NCBI GenBank assembly: GCA_016870115.1 | Contig: VGCH01000021.1 | Span: 1-49,913, forward strand | DNA: 49,913 nt | Direction: 5' to 3' | Source: Alphaproteobacteria bacterium | GTDB taxonomy: Bacteria; Pseudomonadota; Alphaproteobacteria; Reyranellales; Reyranellaceae | The notes under the pieces: generated by a model | What the model was told of the DNA's origin: nothing | The model's database searches: none | Seen by the model: only the letters and a program-made list of their open reading frames with translations | Program-made: the position numbers and the translations under genes | Shown: positions 28,874-37,478 of the stretch, in pieces | Numbering within the stretch: position 1 is the first letter of the stretch | Layout of the letters: each line of letters begins with the position of its first letter

Positions 28874-29845
28874 CTAGAGCAGTCCGAGACTCCGGAAACT
28901 GGCGTGGCCCTTGCGACCGATCACGAGATGGTCGTGGACCTGGATGCCGAGCGCCTCGGCCGCGCGCACGATCTCGCGCGTCATTTCGATGTCTTCCGGC
29001 GAGGGCTTGGGGTCGCCCGAGGGATGGTTGTGCATCAGGATCAGCGCCGCGGCGCCCAACGTCAGCGCGCGCTTCATCACCGCGCGGGGATAGACCGGAG
29101 TGTGGTCGATCGTGCCGCGCTGTTGCACCTCGTCGGCGATCAGTACGTTCTTGCGATCGAGAAACAGGATGCGGAACTGCTCGGTCTTCTCGTGCGCGAG
29201 CGCGGTGTGGGCGTAGTCCACCAGTTGCTGAAAGCGCGTGAGGACCGGCATGTCCTTCACGGCGCGGGCGGCGAGCCGTCGCCCCGCCTCACGCACCGCG
29301 CGAAACAACACCAGCGTCCGGCGGTCGATCTCGAATTCGCGCAGTTGTGCGGGCTCCGCGGCGAACACATCGCCCGGCGTTCCGAAACGCTCGATCGGCC
29401 GCTTGGCCAGCGGCTTGGTGTCGACCCGCGGCACCGCGTAGAACAGCAGCAATTCCAGCAACTCGTAGTCGGCGAATCCGTCCAGCCCCTGTGCCAAGGC
29501 CCGGTCGCGGACGCGGCCACGATGGCCGTGCCAGTGCGGTCGGGCCGCGGCGTCGCCGTCACTGCTGTTGTGGCCCAATCCAGCGGGCTGCGCGGCGAGC
29601 GCGGTGACGAGCAGTTCGGTCGGGTCTTCGCCGGCAAACTCCCAGCATTCATCCAGCCGGTTCCACATGCCACCGGCCTCGCGCAGCAGTGCGCGATTGG
29701 GAAGGGTATTGCCCCGGACGCGCCACAGCCCCTCAGCCGTGTGGAGGTGCAGGCCGGCCGCCAGCAGGGCCGCCGCGCCCGGGTGATCCGGCGTCGCGAG
29801 TTCGGGAGCTCCCTCGGGGACAGAGGCGCGCTTCGTCTTTCCCAT
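28874..29845 (-). CDS. radC: RadC-family JAB/MPN domain protein with extra N-terminal module
   Basis: About 323 residues. The C-terminal two thirds is RadC: HGHRGRVRDRAL (about residue 106), the helix-hairpin-helix-like FADYELLELLLFYAVPR, and the JAMM metal site H272-N-H274-P-S-G-D279. RadC proteins were named for DNA repair, but their biochemical role is unclear. The first about 95 residues are not part of usual RadC (about 220 residues): they hold a TAEGLWRVRGNTLPNR...REAGGMWNRLDECWEF segment with spaced tryptophans that looks like a small separate domain. The start at 29845 is chosen over 29887 for lack of conserved residues before it. Confidence 0.88.
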   Translation of the reverse strand: MGKTKRASVPEGAPELATPDHPGAAALLAAGLHLHTAEGLWRVRGNTLPNRALLREAGGMWNRLDECWEFAGEDPTELLVTALAAQPAGLGHNSSDGDAAARPHWHGHRGRVRDRALAQGLDGFADYELLELLLFYAVPRVDTKPLAKRPIERFGTPGDVFAAEPAQLREFEIDRRTLVLFRAVREAGRRLAARAVKDMPVLTRFQQLVDYAHTALAHEKTEQFRILFLDRKNVLIADEVQQRGTIDHTPVYPRAVMKRALTLGAAALILMHNHPSGDPKPSPEDIEMTREIVRAAEALGIQVHDHLVIGRKGHASFRSLGLL

Positions 29846-30021
29846 GGGTCGAACGATCCGATGCGACCGGGGCGGAAACACGGCCAAACCATGATGTTTT
29901 TGGATGTCGGGGTTGGCGAAGCACGCGCGCGCGGGCCTCGTTCCGCTACAGGTGCTTTCGGCGCAGACGGAACCGATCCCCTCTGATTCCAGTCGGATCG
30001 GAAAGGCGATACGCTGCGGCG

Positions 30022-31407
30022 ATGTTTGCCGAGATTGACGCCGCGTGCGCGGCCTTTGCCGCCCAGCACGATCTTCCCGGTCTCGCGGCCGGAATCGTAC
30101 GCGACGGTCGTCTCGTCCATAGCGTGCGGCTGGGCATGGCGGATCGCGAGGCGGCGCGCTACGTGGGCCCGGGGACGGCGTTTCGCATCGCCTCGATGAC
30201 CAAGAATCTCACGGCCTTGGGAGTGCTCGCGCTTCGGGACCGTGGCGCGCTCGAACTCGACGCACCGCTGTCCCGCTATGAGCCCGCCATTGGCGCCGTC
30301 GCGGCGCCGACGAGCGACAGCCCGCCGGTCACGCTCCGCCACCTGCTGACGCATACGGCGGGGTTCGTCACCGACGATCCGTGGGCGGATCGGGTGCTGG
30401 GTATGAGTCCCGCTGAGCTGGATCGGTTGATCGGCGACGGAGCGTTGTTCGCCCGCTCGCCGGGCCTCGCCTTCGAGTACTCAAATCTGGGCTACGCACT
30501 GCTCGGCCGGGTGCTGACCGTCGTGAGCGGCGAGCCGTATCAGCTCTATCTCCGCCGAACCTTCCTGGAGCCGCTGGGCATGACCGGCACGACGTTCGAC
30601 GCGGTCGCGGCCTCCAGGGGCGACTTTGCATTCGGCTATCGGCTCGATGACGGGGTTTGGTCGCGCGAGCGGATCGAACCGGACGGCGAGGTTGGCGCGA
30701 TGGGCGGGCTCGCGACCACGGTGCCCGACTATGCGCGCTGGGTGGCCTTCCTGCTCGACGCTTGGCCGGCGCGCGACGGTCCGGACACCGGCCCGGTGCG
30801 TCGCGCGACCATCCGCGAAATGGGGCTGTTTCACGCCCCGCCGTTCCAGCCCGACGGCCCCGTGGCGCCGGCGAGTGGCTATGGCTATGGCCTCGTGAAC
30901 TCGTCCGACCGGACGATCGGCCGGTGGCTGCATCATTCGGGCGGTTTGCCGGGCTATGGATCGCATGTGCTGCTGCAGCCGGATCGGGGCTTGGGTGTGT
31001 TCGCTTTCGCCAACCGCACCTACGCCCGCATGTCGACGCTGACGCCGCACCTTGCCACGCTTCTGATCGCGGCCGATCCCGGCGCCCGGCCGGTCGCGCC
31101 CTCGCCGGCCTTGCGCCGAGCCGCCGACGCCGTGGCGCGCGCGCTTGCCACGGGGCGCATCGAAGAGATCGCCGACGCCTGCGCCGTCAACCTCTTGCTC
31201 GACACCCCGCCGCCTCAGCGCAACGCTGAACTCGCGGCACTGAAGAGGAAGTTCGGCGAAGCGACATTGGCGGCCATTGAGCCGACGCACGCACTGGCGG
31301 GCACCGCGGTGCTTGCGTGTGCCAATGGTCGCCTCAGGGTGCAGCTGCTGCTGGCACCGGATGCGCGGAACGGCATCCAGAAGCTGGTCTTCATCGCCGA
31401 GCCCTAG
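30022..31407 (+). CDS. Serine hydrolase of the class C beta-lactamase fold
   Basis: A 461-residue Beta-lactamase (S12) family protein. Catalytic motifs are S58-M-T-K61 in RIASMTKN, Y153-S-N155 in EYSNLGYALLG, and HHSGG in place of the KTG box around residue 312. Family members include D-aminopeptidases, esterases and DD-peptidases; true lactam resistance is unlikely without a signal peptide, and none is seen here. The C-terminal 120 residues after the fold form an extra beta-rich domain seen in some of these enzymes. The ribosome site is weak (GGAAAGG). Divergent from radC with about 175 bases between. Confidence 0.88.
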   Translation: MFAEIDAACAAFAAQHDLPGLAAGIVRDGRLVHSVRLGMADREAARYVGPGTAFRIASMTKNLTALGVLALRDRGALELDAPLSRYEPAIGAVAAPTSDSPPVTLRHLLTHTAGFVTDDPWADRVLGMSPAELDRLIGDGALFARSPGLAFEYSNLGYALLGRVLTVVSGEPYQLYLRRTFLEPLGMTGTTFDAVAASRGDFAFGYRLDDGVWSRERIEPDGEVGAMGGLATTVPDYARWVAFLLDAWPARDGPDTGPVRRATIREMGLFHAPPFQPDGPVAPASGYGYGLVNSSDRTIGRWLHHSGGLPGYGSHVLLQPDRGLGVFAFANRTYARMSTLTPHLATLLIAADPGARPVAPSPALRRAADAVARALATGRIEEIADACAVNLLLDTPPPQRNAELAALKRKFGEATLAAIEPTHALAGTAVLACANGRLRVQLLLAPDARNGIQKLVFIAEP

Positions 31408-31453
31408 GGCGATTCAGATCCGGCTGCGGCTAGCCGGGTCGGCAGCGCTCTCG

Positions 31454-32323
31454 TCAGGCCGTCGCGCCGACTGCGAGCGCGGGGTTGGCGAGATCATAGG
31501 GTGGCTTGGCGAGGCCCTGCGGCGAGAGGGTGAAGATCTCGACGCCGGTTTCCGTCACGCCCACCGAATGCTCGAACTGCGCCGACAGCGACTTGTCGCG
31601 CGTCACCGCCGTCCAGCCGTCGCTCAGCACTTTCACTTGCCAGCTCCCCGCATTCACCATCGGCTCGACGGTGAAGAACATGCCCGGCACCAGCTTCGGG
31701 CCGGCGCCGGGGCGTCCGTAGTGCAGGATGTTGGGCGCGTCGTGGAAGATGCGGCCGAGCCCGTGGCCGCAGAAATCGCGCACGACGGAAAACCGGTTGG
31801 CCTCGACGAACGACTGGATCGCATGGCCGATATCGCCGAGATGGGCGCCCGGCCGGATGGCCGCGATGCCGCGCATCATGCCTTCGTAGGTGACGTCGCA
31901 AAGCTTGCGCGCCTTCACCCCCGGCTCGCCCACAAAGAACATGCGGCTGGTGTCGCCATACCAGCCGTCGAGGATTACGGTGACGTCGATATTGACGATG
32001 TCGCCATCGGCCAGCCGCTTCTCGCCCGGGATGCCGTGGCAAACGACATGGTTGATCGAAGTGCAGATCGACTTCGGAAAGCCGCGATAGCCGAGTGGCG
32101 CGGGGACCGCCTTGTGATCCAGGATGTAGTCGTGACAGAGCTTGTCCAGCCGTTCCGTCGAGACGCCGGGCTGGACATGCGGCAGGATGAAATCGAGCGT
32201 TGCGGCCGCAAGTCGCCCAGCCGCGCGCATTCCCTCGAAGCCCTCGGGCCCATGCAGCTTGATGGAACGCTCGTCGCGCTGCCAATAGTCGTCGCCTGCG
32301 GTGGAGTCTCGAAGGCTGCTCAT
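31454..32323 (-). CDS. map: Methionine aminopeptidase, type I
   Basis: About 289 residues, with the five metal ligands of the pita-bread fold: D113 (NIDVT), D124 (YGDTS), H187 (CGHGLG), E220 (TVEPM) and E251 (FEHSV), plus the substrate-contacting H96 in CHGIPG. It removes the initiator methionine co-translationally. The length includes an N-terminal extension of about 25 residues relative to the minimal enzyme. The ATG at 32323 fits the family better than the GTG-type upstream frame. Convergent with the beta-lactamase-fold gene (46 bases). Confidence 0.95.
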   Translation of the reverse strand: MSSLRDSTAGDDYWQRDERSIKLHGPEGFEGMRAAGRLAAATLDFILPHVQPGVSTERLDKLCHDYILDHKAVPAPLGYRGFPKSICTSINHVVCHGIPGEKRLADGDIVNIDVTVILDGWYGDTSRMFFVGEPGVKARKLCDVTYEGMMRGIAAIRPGAHLGDIGHAIQSFVEANRFSVVRDFCGHGLGRIFHDAPNILHYGRPGAGPKLVPGMFFTVEPMVNAGSWQVKVLSDGWTAVTRDKSLSAQFEHSVGVTETGVEIFTLSPQGLAKPPYDLANPALAVGATA

Positions 32324-32421
32324 GGGCGCCCCTATGACACGGGGCCGGCGGGGCGACAAGGCAGGCCGTTGCCCCGGTATTCGGGGGCGCTACGATGGCA
32401 CCCTGTGACTCCGGAGAAGAG

Positions 32422-33186
32422 ATGACCGACGCCGCCAGAAAGACCGTGACCGCCTGCGTGGTGGTGATCGGCAACGAGATTCTGAGCGGCCGGACTAAGG
32501 ACGCCAACATCGCCTATCTCGCCACCGAACTCGGTGCGATTGGTGTGCGGGTCATGGAGTGTCGGGTCATCCCCGACATCGAGGCCACGATCGCCGCGAC
32601 CGTGAACGAGGTGCGGGCGAAGTTCGACTATGTCTTCACCACGGGCGGCATCGGCCCGACCCATGACGACATCACGGCCGACTGCATCGCCAAGGCCTTC
32701 GGCGTCGGCATTTCGGAGCATCCCGAGGCAGTGGCGCGGCTGACGCGCCACTACGGCGATCCTGCGCTTTTCACCGCCGCGCGCCGACGCATGGCGCGGA
32801 TTCCGCACGGGGCGGCGCTGGTCGACAATCCGATGTCGGTGGCGCCTGGATTCCGGATGGAGAATGTCTACACCTTCGCTGGCATCCCGCGGATCGTCGA
32901 AGGAATGTTCCAGTCGATGAAGCATGAACTGTCGGGCGGCGATCCGGTGCTGAGCCGCACCGTTCGCACGAACCTGCCCGAAGGCGTGATCGCCGAGCCG
33001 CTGGGCGCGCTGCAGCAGCGGCGCGCGGCGCTCGACATCGGCAGCTACCCGGGCTTCCGCAACGGCAAGATCAGCGTGTCGCTGGTGCTGCGCGGCACCG
33101 ATGCGGGCGAACTCGACTCCGCTGCGAGCGAGCTGGTTGGCATCCTGCAAGCCATGGGTGGCGAAGCCGAGGCACTGGCGGGGTGA
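32422..33186 (+). CDS. MoaB/CinA-type molybdopterin-binding domain protein
   Basis: A 254-residue protein with one MoCF-biosynthesis (MoaB/Mog) domain: VVIGNEILSGRTKDANIAYLATEL, FTTGGIGPTHDDITADCIAKAFG and FAGIPRIVEGMF. It equals the N-terminal half of CinA (competence/damage-inducible protein; ADP-ribose pyrophosphatase-like domain) but lacks the C-terminal PncC deamidase domain. In alphaproteobacteria such single-domain forms are common. The exact substrate, a nucleotide or pterin, is uncertain. GGAGAAGAG precedes the ATG at 32422. Its stop overlaps the GTG of the kinase gene. Confidence 0.9.
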   Translation: MTDAARKTVTACVVVIGNEILSGRTKDANIAYLATELGAIGVRVMECRVIPDIEATIAATVNEVRAKFDYVFTTGGIGPTHDDITADCIAKAFGVGISEHPEAVARLTRHYGDPALFTAARRRMARIPHGAALVDNPMSVAPGFRMENVYTFAGIPRIVEGMFQSMKHELSGGDPVLSRTVRTNLPEGVIAEPLGALQQRRAALDIGSYPGFRNGKISVSLVLRGTDAGELDSAASELVGILQAMGGEAEALAG

Positions 33187-33704
33187 GCGCCCGGCCGCCT
33201 CTCCTGGTTGCGACCTGCGGGTTGGCCTTTTCGGGCAAGTCGACGCTCGCTCGGCGGGTGGCGGAGCCCCTGGCTGCCGAGTTGGTGTCGCTCGATGCGC
33301 TCAACGCCGAGCGGGGGTTCGATGGCGGTTCCGTCATTGATGACAGCGAATGGGAGCGAACGAGCTGGATGGCCGTGGATCGGGTGGCGGCTGTTCTGGG
33401 ACAGGGTCGTTCGGCCGTGGTGGACGACACGTTCTCGCATCGCTTCTTGCGCGACCGGTTTCGCGCCTGCGCCCACAAAGCCGGAGCCCGATTCGCGATT
33501 CTCTTCATTGATACCCCGCTCGCCATCATCGAAGCGCGCATCGCAGCCAACGCGCTAACGCGGGCGCGCCCCGGAATCGAGCCGGAGGTGTTCGCCCATC
33601 ATCGGGCGCGCTTCCAGTTCCCGAGTTCAGAAGCGGAGGTGGTCCGCATCGCAGAGCCGGGAGACCTCGATTGCTGGCTCGCTGCGGAGTTGGCCACGAC
33701 CTAG
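33183..33704 (+). CDS. P-loop kinase-like ATP-binding protein (AAA_33 / zeta-toxin-like)
   Basis: A 173-residue P-loop protein. Walker A is G13-LAFS-G18-K-S-T21, and there is a Walker-B/lid-like VDDTFSHRFLRDRF segment. This is the pattern of small kinases acting on metabolites, nucleotides or tRNA (AAA_33, the fold shared with zeta toxins). The substrate is unknown. The GTG at 33183 overlaps the stop of the CinA-like gene by four bases, so the two are translationally coupled. The function may be linked to nucleotide or cofactor salvage, as inference. Confidence 0.75.
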   Translation: MSARPPLLVATCGLAFSGKSTLARRVAEPLAAELVSLDALNAERGFDGGSVIDDSEWERTSWMAVDRVAAVLGQGRSAVVDDTFSHRFLRDRFRACAHKAGARFAILFIDTPLAIIEARIAANALTRARPGIEPEVFAHHRARFQFPSSEAEVVRIAEPGDLDCWLAAELATT

Positions 33705-33791
33705 ACGGACTTGGCACGTGGGCGCCGGCTGATCCGGGACATGGTGGGCCGGATGGCTGGACGCGGCGGGTGGGGCGTGTAGGCTCCGGGA

Positions 33792-35177
33792 ATGACCGAG
33801 ATCGTCGATCTTTCCGCCCGCGAGCTGCTCGCGGGGTATCGAGCGCGCAAGCTCTCTCCGGTGGAGGTGCTTGATGCCGTCGTGGCCCATATCGGACGCT
33901 GGGAGCCGCAGCTAAAGGCGCTTTACGCGCCGGATTTCGGTGCCGCCCGTAAGGCCGCCGAAGCGTCGGCGGCGCGCTGGAAAGCGGGAGCGCCTGAGGG
34001 CGCGCTCGAAGGCGTGCCCATCACCATCAAGGAGAACATCGCGACGCGGGGCGTGCCGGTCCCGCTCGGGACGGCGGCGACACCGCTGGTTCCCGCGGCA
34101 AACGACGCGCCGCCGGCGGCGCGGGTGCGCGAGGCTGGCGCGGTGATCCTGGCCAAAACGACGATGCCGGACTACGGCATGCTCTCGTCGGGGCGCAGTT
34201 CTTTCCATCCGCTCACGCGCAACCCGTGGAACCTTGCGTGGAACCCCGGTGGGTCCAGCGCGGGCGCCGGCGCCGCCGCGGCGGCAGGCTATGGGCCTCT
34301 GCATCTCGGCACCGATATCGGCGGCTCCGTCCGCCTGCCAGCCTCTTGGAATGGCATCTTCACGCTGAAGCCCAGCAACGGGCGTGCTCCCGTCGATCCG
34401 CCCTATTTCGGTCGCGTCGTCGGGCCGATGACACGCAGCGTTGGCGACAGCGCGCTCCTGATGTCCGTGATCGCCCGGCCGGACGTGCGCGACTTCACCA
34501 GCCTGCCGGCAGCCGACATCGACTGGAGCGCCGCGCCGCGCGAACCGCGCGGCCTGCGCATCGGTTTGCATCTGGATGCGGGCTGCGGACTCGCGGTCGA
34601 GCCGCAGGTGCGGGCTGCCGTCGAGGCGGCGGCGCGGCTGTTCGAAAGCGCAGGCGCGATTGTCGAACCGTGCGCGGCCTTCCTCACGCCCGACATGCTG
34701 CGGCTGCAGGATCTCTATTGGCGGGTGCGCGGGTGGCTCGATTTCTCCGCTCTCGACCACGCGGCGCAGGCCCGTGTGCTGCCCTTCATCGCCGATTGGT
34801 GCCGCGCCGGTGCGGACGTCTCGGGCACGACGCTGATGCGCTGTCTCAATTCGTACATGGCGATGCGGGCCGCGACGGTCGCGGCGACCGGACGTTTCGA
34901 CTATGTGCTGTCGCCGGTCTCGCCGGTACCGACCTACGCCGCCGAGTGGCCATCGCCGACCAACGATGTACGCCGGCCACTGGAGCATATCGGCTTCACC
35001 ATGCCCTACAACATGAGCGAACAGCCCGCCTCGTCGATCAACTGCGGCTACACCAGCGACGGCAAGCCGATTGGCCTGCAGATCGCCGGCCATCGCTTCG
35101 ACGATTCCGGAGTCATGGCGCTGTCGGCCTGGTACGAGACCGCGCGCGGCCCGCAGAAGCCGTGGCCGCGCCCCTGA
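33792..35177 (+). CDS. Amidase (amidase signature family)
   Basis: A 461-residue amidase-signature enzyme with its Ser-cisSer-Lys triad: K80 in PITIKEN, S155/S156 in PGGSSAGAG and S179 in TDIGGSVR. It hydrolyses a C-N amide bond; family members act on fatty, aryl or carbamoyl amides or on Gln-tRNA, and the lone non-GatCAB context argues for a catabolic amide. There is no signal peptide. It is the first gene of an overlapping trio with a FAD dehydrogenase and a racemase-like protein. Its stop overlaps the next gene's GTG by 16 bases. Confidence 0.93.
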   Translation: MTEIVDLSARELLAGYRARKLSPVEVLDAVVAHIGRWEPQLKALYAPDFGAARKAAEASAARWKAGAPEGALEGVPITIKENIATRGVPVPLGTAATPLVPAANDAPPAARVREAGAVILAKTTMPDYGMLSSGRSSFHPLTRNPWNLAWNPGGSSAGAGAAAAAGYGPLHLGTDIGGSVRLPASWNGIFTLKPSNGRAPVDPPYFGRVVGPMTRSVGDSALLMSVIARPDVRDFTSLPAADIDWSAAPREPRGLRIGLHLDAGCGLAVEPQVRAAVEAAARLFESAGAIVEPCAAFLTPDMLRLQDLYWRVRGWLDFSALDHAAQARVLPFIADWCRAGADVSGTTLMRCLNSYMAMRAATVAATGRFDYVLSPVSPVPTYAAEWPSPTNDVRRPLEHIGFTMPYNMSEQPASSINCGYTSDGKPIGLQIAGHRFDDSGVMALSAWYETARGPQKPWPRP

Positions 35178-36781
35178 TCGACACGGCCGATCCGCTGGAC
35201 TGCGATGCGGTGATCGTCGGGTCCGGCGCCGCGGGTCTCGCGGCGGCGCTGGCGGCCGCGAGCGAGGGCCAGCGCACGCTCGTTCTCGAGAAGTCCCGCT
35301 GGCTCGGGGGCACCACGGCCATGTCGGGTGCCGGCACCTGGATTCCGAACAACCGGCTGATGCGCGAGGCGGGTATCGCCGATTCGTCCGAGGAAACCCT
35401 CACCTACATTCGCGGAGTCTCGCCGCCGGACTGGGAGGCCACCGAAGACGCGCTGTGGCGCGTTCTCGCCGAGCAGTCGGCACCAATGTTCGATTTCCTC
35501 GAGCGCACCACGCCACTGGCCTTCGAACTCGTGCGCCACCCCGACCTCTACGCCGAGGCGCCGGGCGGCAAGGCCTTCGGCCGCATGGTCTCGGTGAAGC
35601 CGATCAGCCGCTATCGGTTGGGACGTCTCTGGAACCGCGTGCGACCGTCGGTGAAGCCGCAATTCTTCACCTACAAGGAACTCGTTGACGGGGTGCTGAA
35701 GGATCCCTGGCGCGGTGCGCTGAAGCTGGCGCCGGCACTCGCGCGGCGGCTCCTGCTGGGCGAGCGGGCCGCGGGCAATGGTCTTACCATCGGTCTGGCG
35801 GCGGGCTGTCTCAAGCTCGGTGTCGATATCCGGCTGGAAGCGGCGGTCGAGCGGCTGCTGTGCGAAGACGATCGCGTGGTCGGCGTCGAGGCGCGCATCG
35901 GCGGCCAGATCCGGCGCATTCGGGCGCGCAAGGGCGTGGTGCTCGCGACCGGCGGCTTCGACTGGGATCCCGCGGCCATGGGACGACACTTCCCGGGGCT
36001 CGATCTCACCGGCGCGCCGGCCAGCAACAGCGGCGATGGTCAGCGCATGGCGGCCGAGGTCGGTGCCGAGCTCGCGCACATGGATCAGGCCAACATCGCG
36101 CCCGCCACCTTCACGCAGTACGAGGGGCAGCGCCACGCCCAGCCGCTCTACGAGACTTACGCGCCGCACGTCATTCTGGTGAACCGCCATGCCGAGCGCT
36201 TCGTGAGCGAGGGCTCCCCAGCGCTGGGCGAGGCGGTCGATGCGCGCGGCGCAGATGGCCAGCACCTGCACTTGCCGGCCTGGCGCATCTTCGACAGCCG
36301 CTTCGCCAGCGCGGCCAAGCTTTCCATGCACTTCGCGTCGCGGGAGCCGGGCTTTGTGCGACAGGCCGACACGATCGAAGCGCTGGCCGTTGAGATCGGC
36401 CTCGATCCGGCGCGGCTGCGCGCGACGGTGGACCGGTTCAACGGTTGGGCGGCCGGGGGCGTCGATCGCGACTTCCATCGCGGCGAGACGGTGTGGGAGC
36501 GCCACTACACGGGCGATCGCGCGCTTGGGACCGTCGCGGAGCCGCCGTTCCACGCCGCACCCTTCCTCTATGTCAGCCTCGGCACCAAGGGAGGGCCGCG
36601 CACCGACGCGCAGTGCCGCGTGCTGCGTGCCGACCGATCGGCCATCGCGGGCCTCTATTGCGCCGGTATCGCCATGGCGTCACCCATCGGCACGCGAGCG
36701 GTGGGCGCGGGCACGACCATCGGGCCGTGTCTCACCTTCGGCTATGTCGCGGGCCGAGCGCTCAGCGAGCGCAATGCCTGA
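35162..36781 (+). CDS. FAD-dependent dehydrogenase of the ketosteroid-dehydrogenase / fumarate-reductase flavoprotein family
   Basis: A 539-residue flavoprotein. VIVGSGAAGLAAALAAA begins at about residue 12 and forms the Rossmann fold, followed by LEKSRWLGGTTAMSGAGTWIPNN (typical of FAD_binding_2 flavoproteins such as 3-ketosteroid delta-dehydrogenases), VLATGGFDWDP, and TLGPCLTFGYVAGR-like FAD-binding C-terminal residues. The catalytic substrate is unknown. A GTG at 35162, overlapping the amidase by 16 bases, is the only start that keeps the Rossmann fold whole without a long leader. The Asp/Glu-racemase-like gene overlaps its end by 8 bases. Confidence 0.88.
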   Translation: MAAPLIDTADPLDCDAVIVGSGAAGLAAALAAASEGQRTLVLEKSRWLGGTTAMSGAGTWIPNNRLMREAGIADSSEETLTYIRGVSPPDWEATEDALWRVLAEQSAPMFDFLERTTPLAFELVRHPDLYAEAPGGKAFGRMVSVKPISRYRLGRLWNRVRPSVKPQFFTYKELVDGVLKDPWRGALKLAPALARRLLLGERAAGNGLTIGLAAGCLKLGVDIRLEAAVERLLCEDDRVVGVEARIGGQIRRIRARKGVVLATGGFDWDPAAMGRHFPGLDLTGAPASNSGDGQRMAAEVGAELAHMDQANIAPATFTQYEGQRHAQPLYETYAPHVILVNRHAERFVSEGSPALGEAVDARGADGQHLHLPAWRIFDSRFASAAKLSMHFASREPGFVRQADTIEALAVEIGLDPARLRATVDRFNGWAAGGVDRDFHRGETVWERHYTGDRALGTVAEPPFHAAPFLYVSLGTKGGPRTDAQCRVLRADRSAIAGLYCAGIAMASPIGTRAVGAGTTIGPCLTFGYVAGRALSERNA

Positions 36782-37478
36782 GCCCGCGGGTCCGCTCGGC
36801 ATCCTGATGCTCGACACGCGGTTCCCGCGGATCGTGGGCGACATCGGCAATCCCGCCTCGTTCGACTTCCCGGTGATCTATCGCCGACTCGAAGGAATCG
36901 GCCCCGCGGACGCGGTGACCGCGACGCCGGACCGGACGCGCATCGAAGCGGCGCTGGCGGCCAATGCGCGGTCGCTGGTTGACGCGGGCGCGGTTGGCAT
37001 CTCGACGAGCTGCGGCTTTCTCGCCCTCTTCCAGCGGGAATTGTCGGCGCTGTCGGCGGTACCGGTGGCGACGTCGGCGCTCCTCTTGCTGGCCGAGGCC
37101 AGAGGTCGTCGCGCGGGCGTGCTGACGGCGTCGGCCGCGAACCTGACGCCGCGCCACTTCCAGGTGGTCGGCGCCGATCCCGGGACTCCGGTCGAGGGCC
37201 TGCCGCCCGACGGCGCCTTCGCCGGGACGTTCCTGCGCAATGGCACGACGCTTGATCGTAAGGCAGTCGAGGCGGAGACGGTGGCCGCCGGTCGGGCGCT
37301 GCTCGCCCGTTGCCCCGACCTCGATCTGCTGGTTCTCGAATGCACCAATCTGCCGCCCTACAAGGCGGCGCTGCGGGCGGCACTGGGCATCGAGGTGCGG
37401 GACGTCCTAGATCTTCTGGCCGGCTTCCACGCCGCGATCATCGCGCGGCGTTCACCATCAGGCTCGGCAGCCAGCTGA
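36774..37478 (+). CDS. Aspartate/glutamate-racemase-superfamily protein
   Basis: A 234-residue protein with the two-cysteine pattern of cofactor-independent racemases and isomerases: C80 in ISTSCGFLALFQ and C190 in LECTNLPPY. The superfamily includes amino-acid and hydantoin racemases, and maleate isomerases and decarboxylases. The substrate is unknown. An ATG at 36774 starts inside the FAD gene (8-base overlap). It runs 41 bases into the convergent TRAP large-permease gene. The trio amidase, flavoprotein, racemase-like could act in sequence on one amide-containing acid that TRAP system 2 imports, as an inference from context. Confidence 0.82.
   Translation: MPEPAGPLGILMLDTRFPRIVGDIGNPASFDFPVIYRRLEGIGPADAVTATPDRTRIEAALAANARSLVDAGAVGISTSCGFLALFQRELSALSAVPVATSALLLLAEARGRRAGVLTASAANLTPRHFQVVGADPGTPVEGLPPDGAFAGTFLRNGTTLDRKAVEAETVAAGRALLARCPDLDLLVLECTNLPPYKAALRAALGIEVRDVLDLLAGFHAAIIARRSPSGSAAS

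Noticed and set aside
28868-28885. CTAGAGC at the end of radC as another copy of the repeat family
   Set aside because: Only seven bases match the repeat end; no AATGGG, linker or hairpin follows. A chance match that includes the radC stop codon.
30022-31407. Calling the S12-fold protein an antibiotic-resistance beta-lactamase
   Set aside because: The motifs fit the wide class C fold family, but there is no signal peptide and HSGG replaces KTG, so an esterase or peptidase is at least as likely.
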